The notes below the pieces were generated by a model. That model was given only the letters and a program-made list of their open reading frames with translations. It was not told the DNA's origin and searched no databases. From CBDCCT01 sp965214995 (GTDB lineage: Bacteria; Deinococcota; Deinococci; Deinococcales; Trueperaceae), in assembly GCA_965214995.1 (NCBI GenBank), contig CBDCCT010000002.1, positions 1,922,001 through 1,986,000 on the forward strand: a DNA stretch of 64,000 nucleotides, in the 5' to 3' direction. This document shows, in pieces, positions 7,296 to 14,653 of the stretch (position 1 is the stretch's first letter; each line of letters opens with the position of its first letter). The position numbers were made by a program, and so were the translations under genes.

Positions 7296-9653
7296 TCACC
7301 GCTCGACCAGCAGGTCGGTTGGGGCTCGAGCCTCCTCAACCGCGTGACTAGCCGGTTTTGCCTTGAGCCGCAACTCTCTGGTCGCCGCGTTCTCGCGCTC
7401 GGCGAGCCGGAACGCTTGCGCTTTGCCAGAGAGGTACTGTTTGGGCCAGGGCTGAGGCTCAAAGCCATAGTGCGCGGCGGCGTGCAGCGTGAAATATGGG
7501 TCGGTGAGGTGAGGCCTTGCCAGCGCGACCAAGTCGCTGCGCCCCTGGAGCAGAATTGTATTCACCTGGTCCGGCGTGGTGATGCTGCCGACCGACATCG
7601 TGGGGATACCGACCTCATGGCGCACCCTGTCGGCAAAAGGCGTCTGGTACATGCGCCCGTAAACGGGCTTCTGGCCCGCGACCGTTTGCCCGGTTGAGAC
7701 GTCAATTAGGTCGGCCCCGGCCTCTTTGAGAGAACGGGCGGCGGCCACGAGGTCGTCGCCGGAAAGCCCGCCGGGAAACCAGTCGGTGGCGGAGAGGCGC
7801 GCGGACATCGGCTTGGATTCGGGCCAGACCTCACGGCAGGCGCGGAAGACCTCGAGCGGAAACCGCATCCTCGCCTCGATGTCGCCCCCATACTCGTCTT
7901 CGCGGTGATTGGTCAGCGGCGAGACAAAAGAGGCGAGTAGGTAGCCGTGCGCCATGTGGACTTCCAACATGTCGAAGCCCGCCTCGTCGGCGTAACGGAC
8001 GGAGCGCACAAAATCCGCCACCACCTTGTCCATGTCCTCCCGGCTCAACTCTTTGGGTTCTTGGCTCACGTCCTCCATGTAAGGCACCGACGAGGCCGAA
8101 TAGACGGGCCAGTTGGCTTCGGGCAGCGGGTAATCCATCCCTTCCCACCCGACCTGCGTCGAGCCCTTGCGCCCCGCGTGACCGAGCTGCATACAGAGTT
8201 TAGTCGGGGTGTGGGTGTGGACGAAGTCCACGATACGCTTAAAGGCGTCGCGCTGCGCCTCGTTCCAGAGCCCCGTACAGCCCGGCGTGATGCGCGCCTC
8301 GGGCGAGGGGCAGGTCATCTCGACGAACATGAGGCCCGCGCCGCCCACCGCACGGCTGGTGAGGTGCTGAAAGTGCCAATCGTTGGGCAGACCGTCTTCG
8401 GCGGAATACTGCGCCATCGGGGAGACGACGACGCGGTTTTCCACCACCATCTCGCGCAATTGAAAGGGCGTGAATATGGGCGGGGTGCCGTTTTTGACCT
8501 CGAAGCCCCTCGAGCGCACTTCGTCCAAAAAGTCGTCTTGGACACGCGCGACAAACCCCTCATCGCGCAAGAGCAGATTTTCATAGGTGATTTGCTTCGA
8601 GCGCGACATCACCCCGAAAGCAAACCCCTCCGGCGACATCTCAAAGTAGCGTTCCATATTTTCAAACCATTGCAGCGAGACGTTGGCGGCGTGCTGCGTC
8701 TTCTCGACCTCCTCGCGGCGGTCCTCGTCAAAGGCGGCGAGCGCGTCGGGAATTGTAGGATTGTCTCGGAGGGCGTTAAGCAGCGCCACCGCGTCCTCCA
8801 TCGCCAGTTTAGTTCCCGAGCCAATCGAATAATGCGCCGTCGCCTTGGCGTCGCCAAGGAGCACCAGGTTGTCCTTGGTCCAGCGTGCGTTGTTCACGGT
8901 TGGGAACTGCCGCCACAGCGAGCGGTTGGTTAAAAGCGGGTGTCCGGCGAGTTCGTCGGCAAAAATCTTTTCAATCTCGGTGGCGTATTCGGTTTCCGTC
9001 ATCTTGTCGAACTCGAGCCCGCGGTGCGTCTCGGGCGACATCTCGATGACCCAGGTGCTCCGGTTCGGCTCGTACCCGTAGGCGTGCGCCAAGACCACGC
9101 CCGCCGGGGTTTGTTTGAAAAAATACTTGAACGCGTCAAGCTCCTTGGTTGAGCCGAGCCAGCAAAACATGTCCTGACCCAAGCTCACCTCGGTGCCAAA
9201 GTGGTCTTTGTAAGCCTCACGGATTCGGCTGTTGATGCCGTCGGCGGCGACAATGAGGTCGCTGTCGGCGAAACGAGACAAATCCGCGGGGTCGACCTCG
9301 TGGTTGAAGACCATCTTCACGCCGAGGTCGCGGCAGCGGTCTTGCAACAAGACGAGAAGCGACATCCGCGAGCAGCCCGCAAACCCGTTGCCCGCACAGC
9401 GCAGCGCGTGGCCCTTGTAATGCACGTCCACGTCGTCCCAGTAGACGAAGTTGCGGCGGATGGCTTCGTAGGAGGGGGCGTCGTAGTCTTTGAATACGCC
9501 CAGGGTCTCGTCGGAAAAGACCACACCGAAACCGAAGGTGTCGTCGGGTCCGTTGCGTTCAAACACGGTCACGTCGAACGCGGGCCACTCTTTTTTAGCG
9601 AGCAGCGCGAAGTAGAGCCCGCCCGGTCCGCCGCCGACGATGGTGAGTTTCAT
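7296..9653 (-). CDS. two-domain flavin monooxygenase / Old Yellow Enzyme reductase (2-aminobenzoyl-CoA or salicylyl-CoA 5-hydroxylase type)
   Basis: A fusion of two flavoenzymes in 785 residues. Residues 1 to about 380 are a class A aromatic monooxygenase with the FAD-binding GGGPGGLYFALLA at 7-19 and the later GDAKATAHYSIGSG segment. Residues from about 390 are an Old Yellow Enzyme (FTPFQLREM, then MVVENRVVVSPMAQYS, and HAGRKGS for substrate binding). This architecture is that of 2-aminobenzoyl-CoA monooxygenase/reductase and of bifunctional salicylyl-CoA 5-hydroxylase. With an aminobenzoate-type CoA ligase and a RidA protein in the same operon, 2-aminobenzoyl-CoA is the better guess: the first domain hydroxylates the ring and the second reduces it, giving a non-aromatic CoA ester. 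It is the last gene of the operon; its start overlaps the thioesterase stop by four bases. Confidence 0.85.
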   Translation of the reverse strand: MKLTIVGGGPGGLYFALLAKKEWPAFDVTVFERNGPDDTFGFGVVFSDETLGVFKDYDAPSYEAIRRNFVYWDDVDVHYKGHALRCAGNGFAGCSRMSLLVLLQDRCRDLGVKMVFNHEVDPADLSRFADSDLIVAADGINSRIREAYKDHFGTEVSLGQDMFCWLGSTKELDAFKYFFKQTPAGVVLAHAYGYEPNRSTWVIEMSPETHRGLEFDKMTETEYATEIEKIFADELAGHPLLTNRSLWRQFPTVNNARWTKDNLVLLGDAKATAHYSIGSGTKLAMEDAVALLNALRDNPTIPDALAAFDEDRREEVEKTQHAANVSLQWFENMERYFEMSPEGFAFGVMSRSKQITYENLLLRDEGFVARVQDDFLDEVRSRGFEVKNGTPPIFTPFQLREMVVENRVVVSPMAQYSAEDGLPNDWHFQHLTSRAVGGAGLMFVEMTCPSPEARITPGCTGLWNEAQRDAFKRIVDFVHTHTPTKLCMQLGHAGRKGSTQVGWEGMDYPLPEANWPVYSASSVPYMEDVSQEPKELSREDMDKVVADFVRSVRYADEAGFDMLEVHMAHGYLLASFVSPLTNHREDEYGGDIEARMRFPLEVFRACREVWPESKPMSARLSATDWFPGGLSGDDLVAAARSLKEAGADLIDVSTGQTVAGQKPVYGRMYQTPFADRVRHEVGIPTMSVGSITTPDQVNTILLQGRSDLVALARPHLTDPYFTLHAAAHYGFEPQPWPKQYLSGKAQAFRLAERENAATRELRLKAKPASHAVEEARAPTDLLVER

Positions 9654-10072
9654 AATGCCGCCTCCTTGGTTAGGTAGCCCTTCATGCGTTCTCGCAACCC
9701 GTCCGGGATGGGTAAACTTCTAATCTCGCCCGCGTTGCTGACGTAGACGAGCGTTGCTCTAGCCCGCAGCCGCGCCTCTTCCCCGCAACGCGCCGTATAT
9801 AAGAGGTCGAACGAGCTGGCACCGAGGTAGGTGGGCTCGAGCGTAAACACCAGGTCGTCTCCCAAGCGGCTCGGCGCGAGAAACTCAGCGCTAAGCTTTA
9901 CCGTCGGCACCCCCTCGCGCTCGTCCGCGTGGAGCGCGCCAAAGCCCCGACCCATCTCCGCGAACCAGTCTTCTAAAAGGTCGTTCATCATCTCGAAATA
10001 GCGCGGGTAAAAGACGATGCCCGCCGGGTCGCAGTGGCGGAAGCGGACGGTGACGGTGCGGGCGAAAAGCAC
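9650..10072 (-). CDS. acyl-CoA thioesterase, 4-hydroxybenzoyl-CoA thioesterase family
   Basis: A 140-residue hot-dog-fold thioesterase. The family active-site segment CDPAGIVFYPRYFE is intact near residues 14-27, with the catalytic Asp in the CDPAG turn. Enzymes of this type cleave aromatic or short acyl-CoA esters. In this operon it may release free acid from a dead-end CoA intermediate and recycle CoA, which is inferred from position between the CoA ligase and the monooxygenase. It overlaps the monooxygenase by four bases and follows the ligase by about ten, so the genes are almost certainly cotranscribed. Confidence 0.82.
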   Translation of the reverse strand: MLFARTVTVRFRHCDPAGIVFYPRYFEMMNDLLEDWFAEMGRGFGALHADEREGVPTVKLSAEFLAPSRLGDDLVFTLEPTYLGASSFDLLYTARCGEEARLRARATLVYVSNAGEIRSLPIPDGLRERMKGYLTKEAAL

Positions 10073-10083
10073 AGCTTGCGCTC

Positions 10084-11679
10084 CTACGCCCGTTCCCGCA
10101 GCACAAAGCGCTGCACCTTGCCCGTCTGGGTACGGGGCAAGGCGTCAACGAACTCGACCGCCCTTGGATACTTATAAGGCGCAATGGACGCCTTGACGTA
10201 GTCTTGAAGTTCTTTCACGAGCTCCTCACTCGGCGTATGCCCGCCCAGCACCACGAACGCCTTGACGATGTGACCGCGCACGGCGTCCGGCACGCCGACG
10301 ACGGCGCACTCGAGCACCGCCTTGTGCGTCAGCAGCGCGTCCTCGACCTCCGGCCCGGCGATGTTGTAGCCGGAAGAAATAATCATGTCGTCGGCTCGAG
10401 ACTGAAACCAGAAGTAGCCGTCTTCGTCCTCCAAATATGCGTCCCCGGTGAGGTTCCAGCCGTCCAGCACATAATCTTGCTGCCGCGGGTCGGCCAAGTA
10501 GCGGCAGCCGGTGGGGCCGCGCACCGCCAAGCGGCCTATCTCGCCCACCACCCGCTCGCCGTTCTCATCAATCACCTTGGCCTCGTAGCCCGGCACCGGC
10601 CTGCCGGTCGCGCCGGGGCGGACGGCGTCGCCCGAGGCGGAGATAAAAATGTGCAGCATCTCGGTCGCGCCGATGCCATCAATCAGCCTCAAGCCCGTCT
10701 CTTCGAGCCAGGCGTCAAAGGTCGCTTTGGGCAAGGTTTCCCCGGCGGAGACGCATTTTTTGAGGCTCGAGAGGTCGCGCCCCTCTTCTAACATCATCCG
10801 GTAGGCGGTCGGTGAAGTGAAAAGGACGGTCGGCTTTAGGTTTTCAACAGCCGAGGCCAAGTTAGAGGGCGAGGGGGCCTCGAGCAGCACCACGCTCGCC
10901 CCCACGCGTAGCGGGAACCAAACGAGCCCGCCCGTCCCGAAGGTAAAGGCGAGCGGCGGGGAGCCGATAAATACGTCGTCGGCTTCGGGTTTAAGGATGT
11001 TCGGCGGGAAGAGGTCGCAGACCGCCAGGATGTCGCGGTGGAAGTGGACGGTGGCTTTGGGATTGCCCGTGGTGCCGGAGGTGAAGGCGATGAGGCAGGG
11101 GTCGTCCGCGGCGGTGTCTACGGCGTCAAAAGTTGGGGACTGTTTAGCCATAAGCGCCTCGAGTTCCCCCGAGCCGTGAAAGTAGAGGGTGTGCTCGAGT
11201 TCCGCGCGCCTCTCGGCGGTGCGCACCATCTCGTCTTCCAGCCTTTCATCGCAGAGCGCCAGGCGGATGTTCGCCTTTTCCACCATGTAACTAAGCTCTT
11301 TGGCACGCAACAGCGGCATCGTCGCCACCACCACGCCCCCCGCCTTGAGAACCGCAAAATAGCACGCCACCATCATGGGGTTGTTCGCCGCACGCAAGAG
11401 CACCCGCTCGCCGGGCACCAGACCAAGCTCGTTGACGAGGACATTGGCAATCCGGTTGACTTGTTCTTGAAGGTCCCAGTAAGTCCAGCTCACCTCGTCG
11501 CTTTGGATGCAGGGGCGCTCGCCCCAACCGCGCTCTATAGCCTTGTCTACGAGTTCCACCGCCACGTTGAGCCGTTCGGGGTAGTCGAGTTTATCCAGAT
11601 TGATAAAGTCCGGCCACGTTTCTTCGGGCGGTAAACTGTCACGTACGAACGTGTCCTTGTGCGCTGTGGCGCTACGCAT
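10084..11679 (-). CDS. aromatic acid-CoA ligase, 2-aminobenzoate-CoA ligase type
   Basis: A 531-residue ANL-family enzyme that activates a carboxylic acid to its acyl-adenylate and then to the CoA thioester. The AMP-binding loop is present as FTSGTTGNPKA near residue 200; the TGDAYLEDEDGY segment and the C-terminal PRTQTGKVQRF with its catalytic Lys are intact. The overall pattern (ETWPDFINLDKLDYPERLN at the start, IDGIGATEMLHIFIS) is that of benzoate-CoA ligase-like enzymes, where 2-aminobenzoate-CoA ligase belongs. It would commit anthranilate to the downstream monooxygenase. Benzoate or salicylate are the alternative substrates. It lies in the middle of the minus-strand operon, 52 bp after the acyl-CoA dehydrogenase. 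Confidence 0.82.
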   Translation of the reverse strand: MRSATAHKDTFVRDSLPPEETWPDFINLDKLDYPERLNVAVELVDKAIERGWGERPCIQSDEVSWTYWDLQEQVNRIANVLVNELGLVPGERVLLRAANNPMMVACYFAVLKAGGVVVATMPLLRAKELSYMVEKANIRLALCDERLEDEMVRTAERRAELEHTLYFHGSGELEALMAKQSPTFDAVDTAADDPCLIAFTSGTTGNPKATVHFHRDILAVCDLFPPNILKPEADDVFIGSPPLAFTFGTGGLVWFPLRVGASVVLLEAPSPSNLASAVENLKPTVLFTSPTAYRMMLEEGRDLSSLKKCVSAGETLPKATFDAWLEETGLRLIDGIGATEMLHIFISASGDAVRPGATGRPVPGYEAKVIDENGERVVGEIGRLAVRGPTGCRYLADPRQQDYVLDGWNLTGDAYLEDEDGYFWFQSRADDMIISSGYNIAGPEVEDALLTHKAVLECAVVGVPDAVRGHIVKAFVVLGGHTPSEELVKELQDYVKASIAPYKYPRAVEFVDALPRTQTGKVQRFVLRERA

Positions 11680-11731
11680 AACCTATGTTACCTCCGAGCG
11701 GGAAAAAAGGACTGAGAGAAAAGTGTGGCCT

Positions 11732-12916
11732 CTACTTTTCTCTTTCCTCTTTCACCTCATCGCTGTGTGCCTTGAGCACCTGCTTGGCAATCACCTGCCC
11801 CTGCACCTCCGAGGCGCCCTCGTAAATCCGCAGGGCGCGCACCTCGCGGTACAAGCGTTCGACGGTCTCGCCCCGCCTCACGCCGCGCCCGCCGTGAAGC
11901 TGGACGGCGGCGTCCACCACGCGCTGCGCCGCCTCGGTGGCGTAGAGCTTTGCCATCGAGGCTTCTCTCGAGACACGCTCCTGCCCGCCGTCCTTGGCCC
12001 AGGCGGCGCGGTAGACGAGGAGGGCGCTGGCGTCAATCTCGAGCGCCATCTCGGCCAGTTTGGCCTGAGTGAGTTGCATGTCGGACAAGGGCGCGCCGAA
12101 AAGCTGCCGCGTCGTCGTGTGCTTCAGGGTTTCTTGCAAGGCGCGCCGCGCAAAACCCAGCGCCGCCGCGCCCACCGTCGAGCGGAACACGTCGAGGGTC
12201 GCCATCGCCACGTTGAAGCCACGCCCCGCCTCGCCAACTTGTTTACACGCGGGGACGCGGCAGTTCTCGAACACGAGCCGCGCCAACGGGTGCGGCGCGC
12301 TGGCGTCGATGCGCTCGGCAACTTTAAGCCCCGCCGTGTTTGCGTCTACAATGAACGTGCTCAGACCCTTTGCGCCCGGCACTTCCCCAGTCCGCGCAAA
12401 AACCAAATAAAAGTCGGCGATGCCGCCGTTTGAAATCCACGTCTTCTCGCCGTTCAGTACAAAATCCTCCCTGTCGCGTTCAGCCTTCGTCGCCATTGCA
12501 CTCACATCCGACCCGGCTTCAGGTTCGGAGAGGGCGAAGGCGGCGATTTTTTCGCCCTTCGCCACGCCAGGCAAATAGGCCGCCCGCTGCTCCGGCGTGC
12601 CGAACAGGCTGATGGGGCCGCTCCCTAAGCCTTGCATCGCAAAGGCGAAGTCCGCCAGGCCGTCAAAGCGCGCCAAAGTCTCGCGGCTCAAGCAGAGCGT
12701 GCGCACGTCGAGTTTACCCTCGTTTGAGACGCAGGGCTCGAGCCACCCTCCCTTGCCCAACGCTTTTACCCAAGCGCGCACACTGCCGTCAACATCATCA
12801 CCGTGAGGGATTTCGGCGGAGGTTTGGGCGGTCCAGGGCTCGAGGCCCTCCGCGTGTCGCTTATGCGCGTCGGTAAAGAAGGGCCACGAGAGAAAGGTGC
12901 GGTCAACGCCGGTCAT
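11732..12916 (-). CDS. acyl-CoA dehydrogenase
   Basis: The protein has 394 residues, the standard length for FAD-containing acyl-CoA dehydrogenases. The family signature AFALSEPEAGSDVSAMATKA lies near residues 150-169, with ISNGGIADFYLV further on, and the C-terminal QLHGGRGVRRG segment binds FAD. The catalytic Glu position of the short-chain/glutaryl group appears as YEGASEVQGQVIAK near the C-terminus. In this operon it would oxidise a CoA ester formed after ring reduction or opening. The precise step is inference. It lies 33 bp downstream of the enoyl-CoA hydratase gene. Confidence 0.88.
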   Translation of the reverse strand: MTGVDRTFLSWPFFTDAHKRHAEGLEPWTAQTSAEIPHGDDVDGSVRAWVKALGKGGWLEPCVSNEGKLDVRTLCLSRETLARFDGLADFAFAMQGLGSGPISLFGTPEQRAAYLPGVAKGEKIAAFALSEPEAGSDVSAMATKAERDREDFVLNGEKTWISNGGIADFYLVFARTGEVPGAKGLSTFIVDANTAGLKVAERIDASAPHPLARLVFENCRVPACKQVGEAGRGFNVAMATLDVFRSTVGAAALGFARRALQETLKHTTTRQLFGAPLSDMQLTQAKLAEMALEIDASALLVYRAAWAKDGGQERVSREASMAKLYATEAAQRVVDAAVQLHGGRGVRRGETVERLYREVRALRIYEGASEVQGQVIAKQVLKAHSDEVKEEREK

Positions 12917-12949
12917 TGGGATAATTTTCTCGCTTTCACAGGCTTCATC

Positions 12950-13789
12950 CTAGTTCCCCTCAAACACTGGCTTTTCCTTCGCCGCAAACGCTTCAAAAGC
13001 ACGCACAAAATCTTCCGTCTGCATACAAATCGCCTGCGCCTGCGCCTCGGCCTCGATGGCCTGCTCTAGGCTCATGTTCCACTCCTGGTTGAGCATCGTC
13101 TTGGTGACGCCGTGCGCGAAGGTCGGGCCTTGCAGAAGCCGCCGCACCATGTTTTGCGCCTCGGAGAGCACCGCGCCGGGCTCGCACACCCGGTTATAAA
13201 AGCCCCACCGCTCCCCCTCTTCGGCGCTCATGCTGCGGCCCGTGAGGAGGAGTTCGGCGGCGCGCCCCTGACCGATGATGCGCGGCAGCATCGCGCAGGC
13301 CCCCATGTCGCAGCCCGCCAGCCCCACCCGCACGAACAGGTAAGCGACTTTGGCGGCGGGCGTCCCGTAACGCAAATCGCAGGCCATCGCCACCGCCGCG
13401 CCCGCGCCGACGCAAACGCCGTCGATGGCCGCCACCACCGGCTGCGGGCAGGCGCGAATCGCTTTGATGAGGTCGCCCGTCATGCGGGTAAAGGCGAGCA
13501 AGCTTTTCATGTTGCTCTTGGTCAGGGGGCCGATAATCTCAAACACGTCGCCGCCCGAACAGAAATTACCCCCCGCCCCGGTGATGACGACACCTTTAAC
13601 ATCATCGCTATACGCCAAGTTGCGAAACAGGTCGCGCAGTTCGGCGTAGGACGCGAACGTCAGCGGGTTTTTGCGCTCGGGGCGGTTGAGCGTGAGCGTG
13701 GCGAGGCCGTCGTCAACCTCCCACACGAAATGCTTGGCCTGATAATTCGCCATACGCATGTCTGTCAGGGTGAGGTCGTGCTCGCTCAC
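12950..13789 (-). CDS. enoyl-CoA hydratase/isomerase family protein
   Basis: A crotonase-fold protein of 279 residues. The CoA-binding and oxyanion-hole segments are visible: NFCSGGDVFEI near residues 81-91 and AAIDGVCVGAGAAVAMACD near 120-138. Crotonases hydrate, isomerise or hydrolyse CoA esters. In CoA-dependent aminobenzoate degradation such an enzyme would act on the non-aromatic ring CoA ester or its opened product. The start is a GTG overlapping the stop of the RidA gene by four bases, indicating translational coupling. Confidence 0.85.
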   Translation of the reverse strand: MSEHDLTLTDMRMANYQAKHFVWEVDDGLATLTLNRPERKNPLTFASYAELRDLFRNLAYSDDVKGVVITGAGGNFCSGGDVFEIIGPLTKSNMKSLLAFTRMTGDLIKAIRACPQPVVAAIDGVCVGAGAAVAMACDLRYGTPAAKVAYLFVRVGLAGCDMGACAMLPRIIGQGRAAELLLTGRSMSAEEGERWGFYNRVCEPGAVLSEAQNMVRRLLQGPTFAHGVTKTMLNQEWNMSLEQAIEAEAQAQAICMQTEDFVRAFEAFAAKEKPVFEGN

Positions 13790-14232
13790 GTCCCGTTCTC
13801 CAAGCTGCCATCTTTCAAAATCTCGTCCTCCGGTATCACCGCGGTGACTTCAATTTCAACTTTAGCCCGGTCCTCCATCAAGGCGGCCACCTGCACCATC
13901 GCCATCGCCGGGTAGTGCCTGCCCATCACCCCGCGGTAAGCGTCACCGACGGCTTTGAGCTTGGCGTGGTACTCGGTTTTGTCGGTGATGTACCAGGTCA
14001 TGCGCACGACGTGCTCAGGCCCCGCCCCGGCCTCGGCGAGCACGGTCACGACGTTTTGGAGCGCCTGCCGCGTCTGCTCGGCCATGCAATCGCTCTCAAA
14101 CTTGCCCTCAGCGTTCCAACCGACGAGCCCCGCCAAGAAGACGAGCCTTCCGCTCGCCGCTATCCCGTTGACGTAGCCCTTGGGCGCGGGCCAGTCCGGC
14201 GGCTGGAGTATTTGCCTCTGCTCGAGCCCCAC
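13786..14232 (-). CDS. RidA/YjgF/UK114 family protein (probable enamine/imine deaminase)
   Basis: RidA proteins hydrolyse reactive enamines and imines to ketones and ammonia. The segment VFLAGLVGWNAEGK, the AGAGPEHVVRMTWYI strand-loop and the C-terminal AKVEIEVTAVIPEDE are typical. The likely start is the GTG at 14232, because AAGGAGG lies six bases before it; an upstream GTG at 14256 lacks such a site. It is the first gene of the operon. If the pathway starts from 2-aminobenzoyl-CoA, the monooxygenase/reductase product keeps an enamine-type amino group, and this protein would be a natural deaminase. That role is inference. Length of about 148 residues is slightly longer than the usual 125-130. 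Confidence 0.82.
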   Translation of the reverse strand: MGLEQRQILQPPDWPAPKGYVNGIAASGRLVFLAGLVGWNAEGKFESDCMAEQTRQALQNVVTVLAEAGAGPEHVVRMTWYITDKTEYHAKLKAVGDAYRGVMGRHYPAMAMVQVAALMEDRAKVEIEVTAVIPEDEILKDGSLENGT

Positions 14233-14653
14233 CCTCGTCCTCCTTTGAAGTCTCACTCACCACGAGTCACCAAAACCACTAAGACGATATGACGGCCCAC
14301 TTCTCTTCGCACCCTCCACCTTTACGCGTACATCCGTATCATACGCATTTGCGACCCCACTTTCAAACCAGACGGTGGGAGCAGTGGCCTTCAGACACTC
14401 GGCGTCGTCCGGTTCGAACCGAAATAAGCTCTTTCGTCCGGGACGTTGAGCCGACTTCGGGAGAGTTTAGCGGTCACGGCTCAACGACAGAAACGCCGGA
14501 GCGGCGTCGGCTCGAGCGGCTAGGCGTCCGAGACGCTGGGCGGGCTCCCCCGTGGGCCTTTAACGTGGGGGTGACGGTCTGCCAGCACGAACGGAGTCTT
14601 CCCGGCCCGCAACGTTACAATCTCTTAGAATAGAATCGTTTGAGGAGAAAAAC
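14233..14653. other. divergent intergenic region between the aminobenzoate operon and the acylase gene
   Basis: About 420 bp between two divergently transcribed units. A ten-base perfect inverted repeat (CGTTGAGCCG at 14444-14453 and CGGCTCAACG at 14477-14486) and the palindrome CGGTTCGAACCG near 14411 are visible, as are two overlapping TAGAAT hexamers at 14626-14636 just before the acylase Shine-Dalgarno. These may be operator or leader elements; no regulator for them is encoded nearby. I see no gene here. Confidence 0.4.

Noticed and set aside
7947..8933. 328-codon open frame antisense to the flavoenzyme fusion
   Set aside because: Composition (His/Arg/Val-rich) is typical of GC-rich shadow frames, and the minus-strand gene is well supported by motifs.
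7296..9653. Salicylyl-CoA 5-hydroxylase as the firm identity of the fusion enzyme
   Set aside because: Both salicylyl-CoA and 2-aminobenzoyl-CoA enzymes share this architecture. The aminobenzoate-type ligase and RidA gene favour the latter, so I left the call open between the two.
14405..14425. CGGTTCGAACCG, resembling a tRNA T-arm
   Set aside because: No acceptor, D or anticodon arm can be placed around it; it is a plain palindrome in the divergent intergenic region.
14289..14633. 114-codon open frame upstream of the acylase gene
   Set aside because: The translation is His/Arg/Pro-rich without motif, overlaps probable regulatory DNA and lacks a ribosome-binding site.
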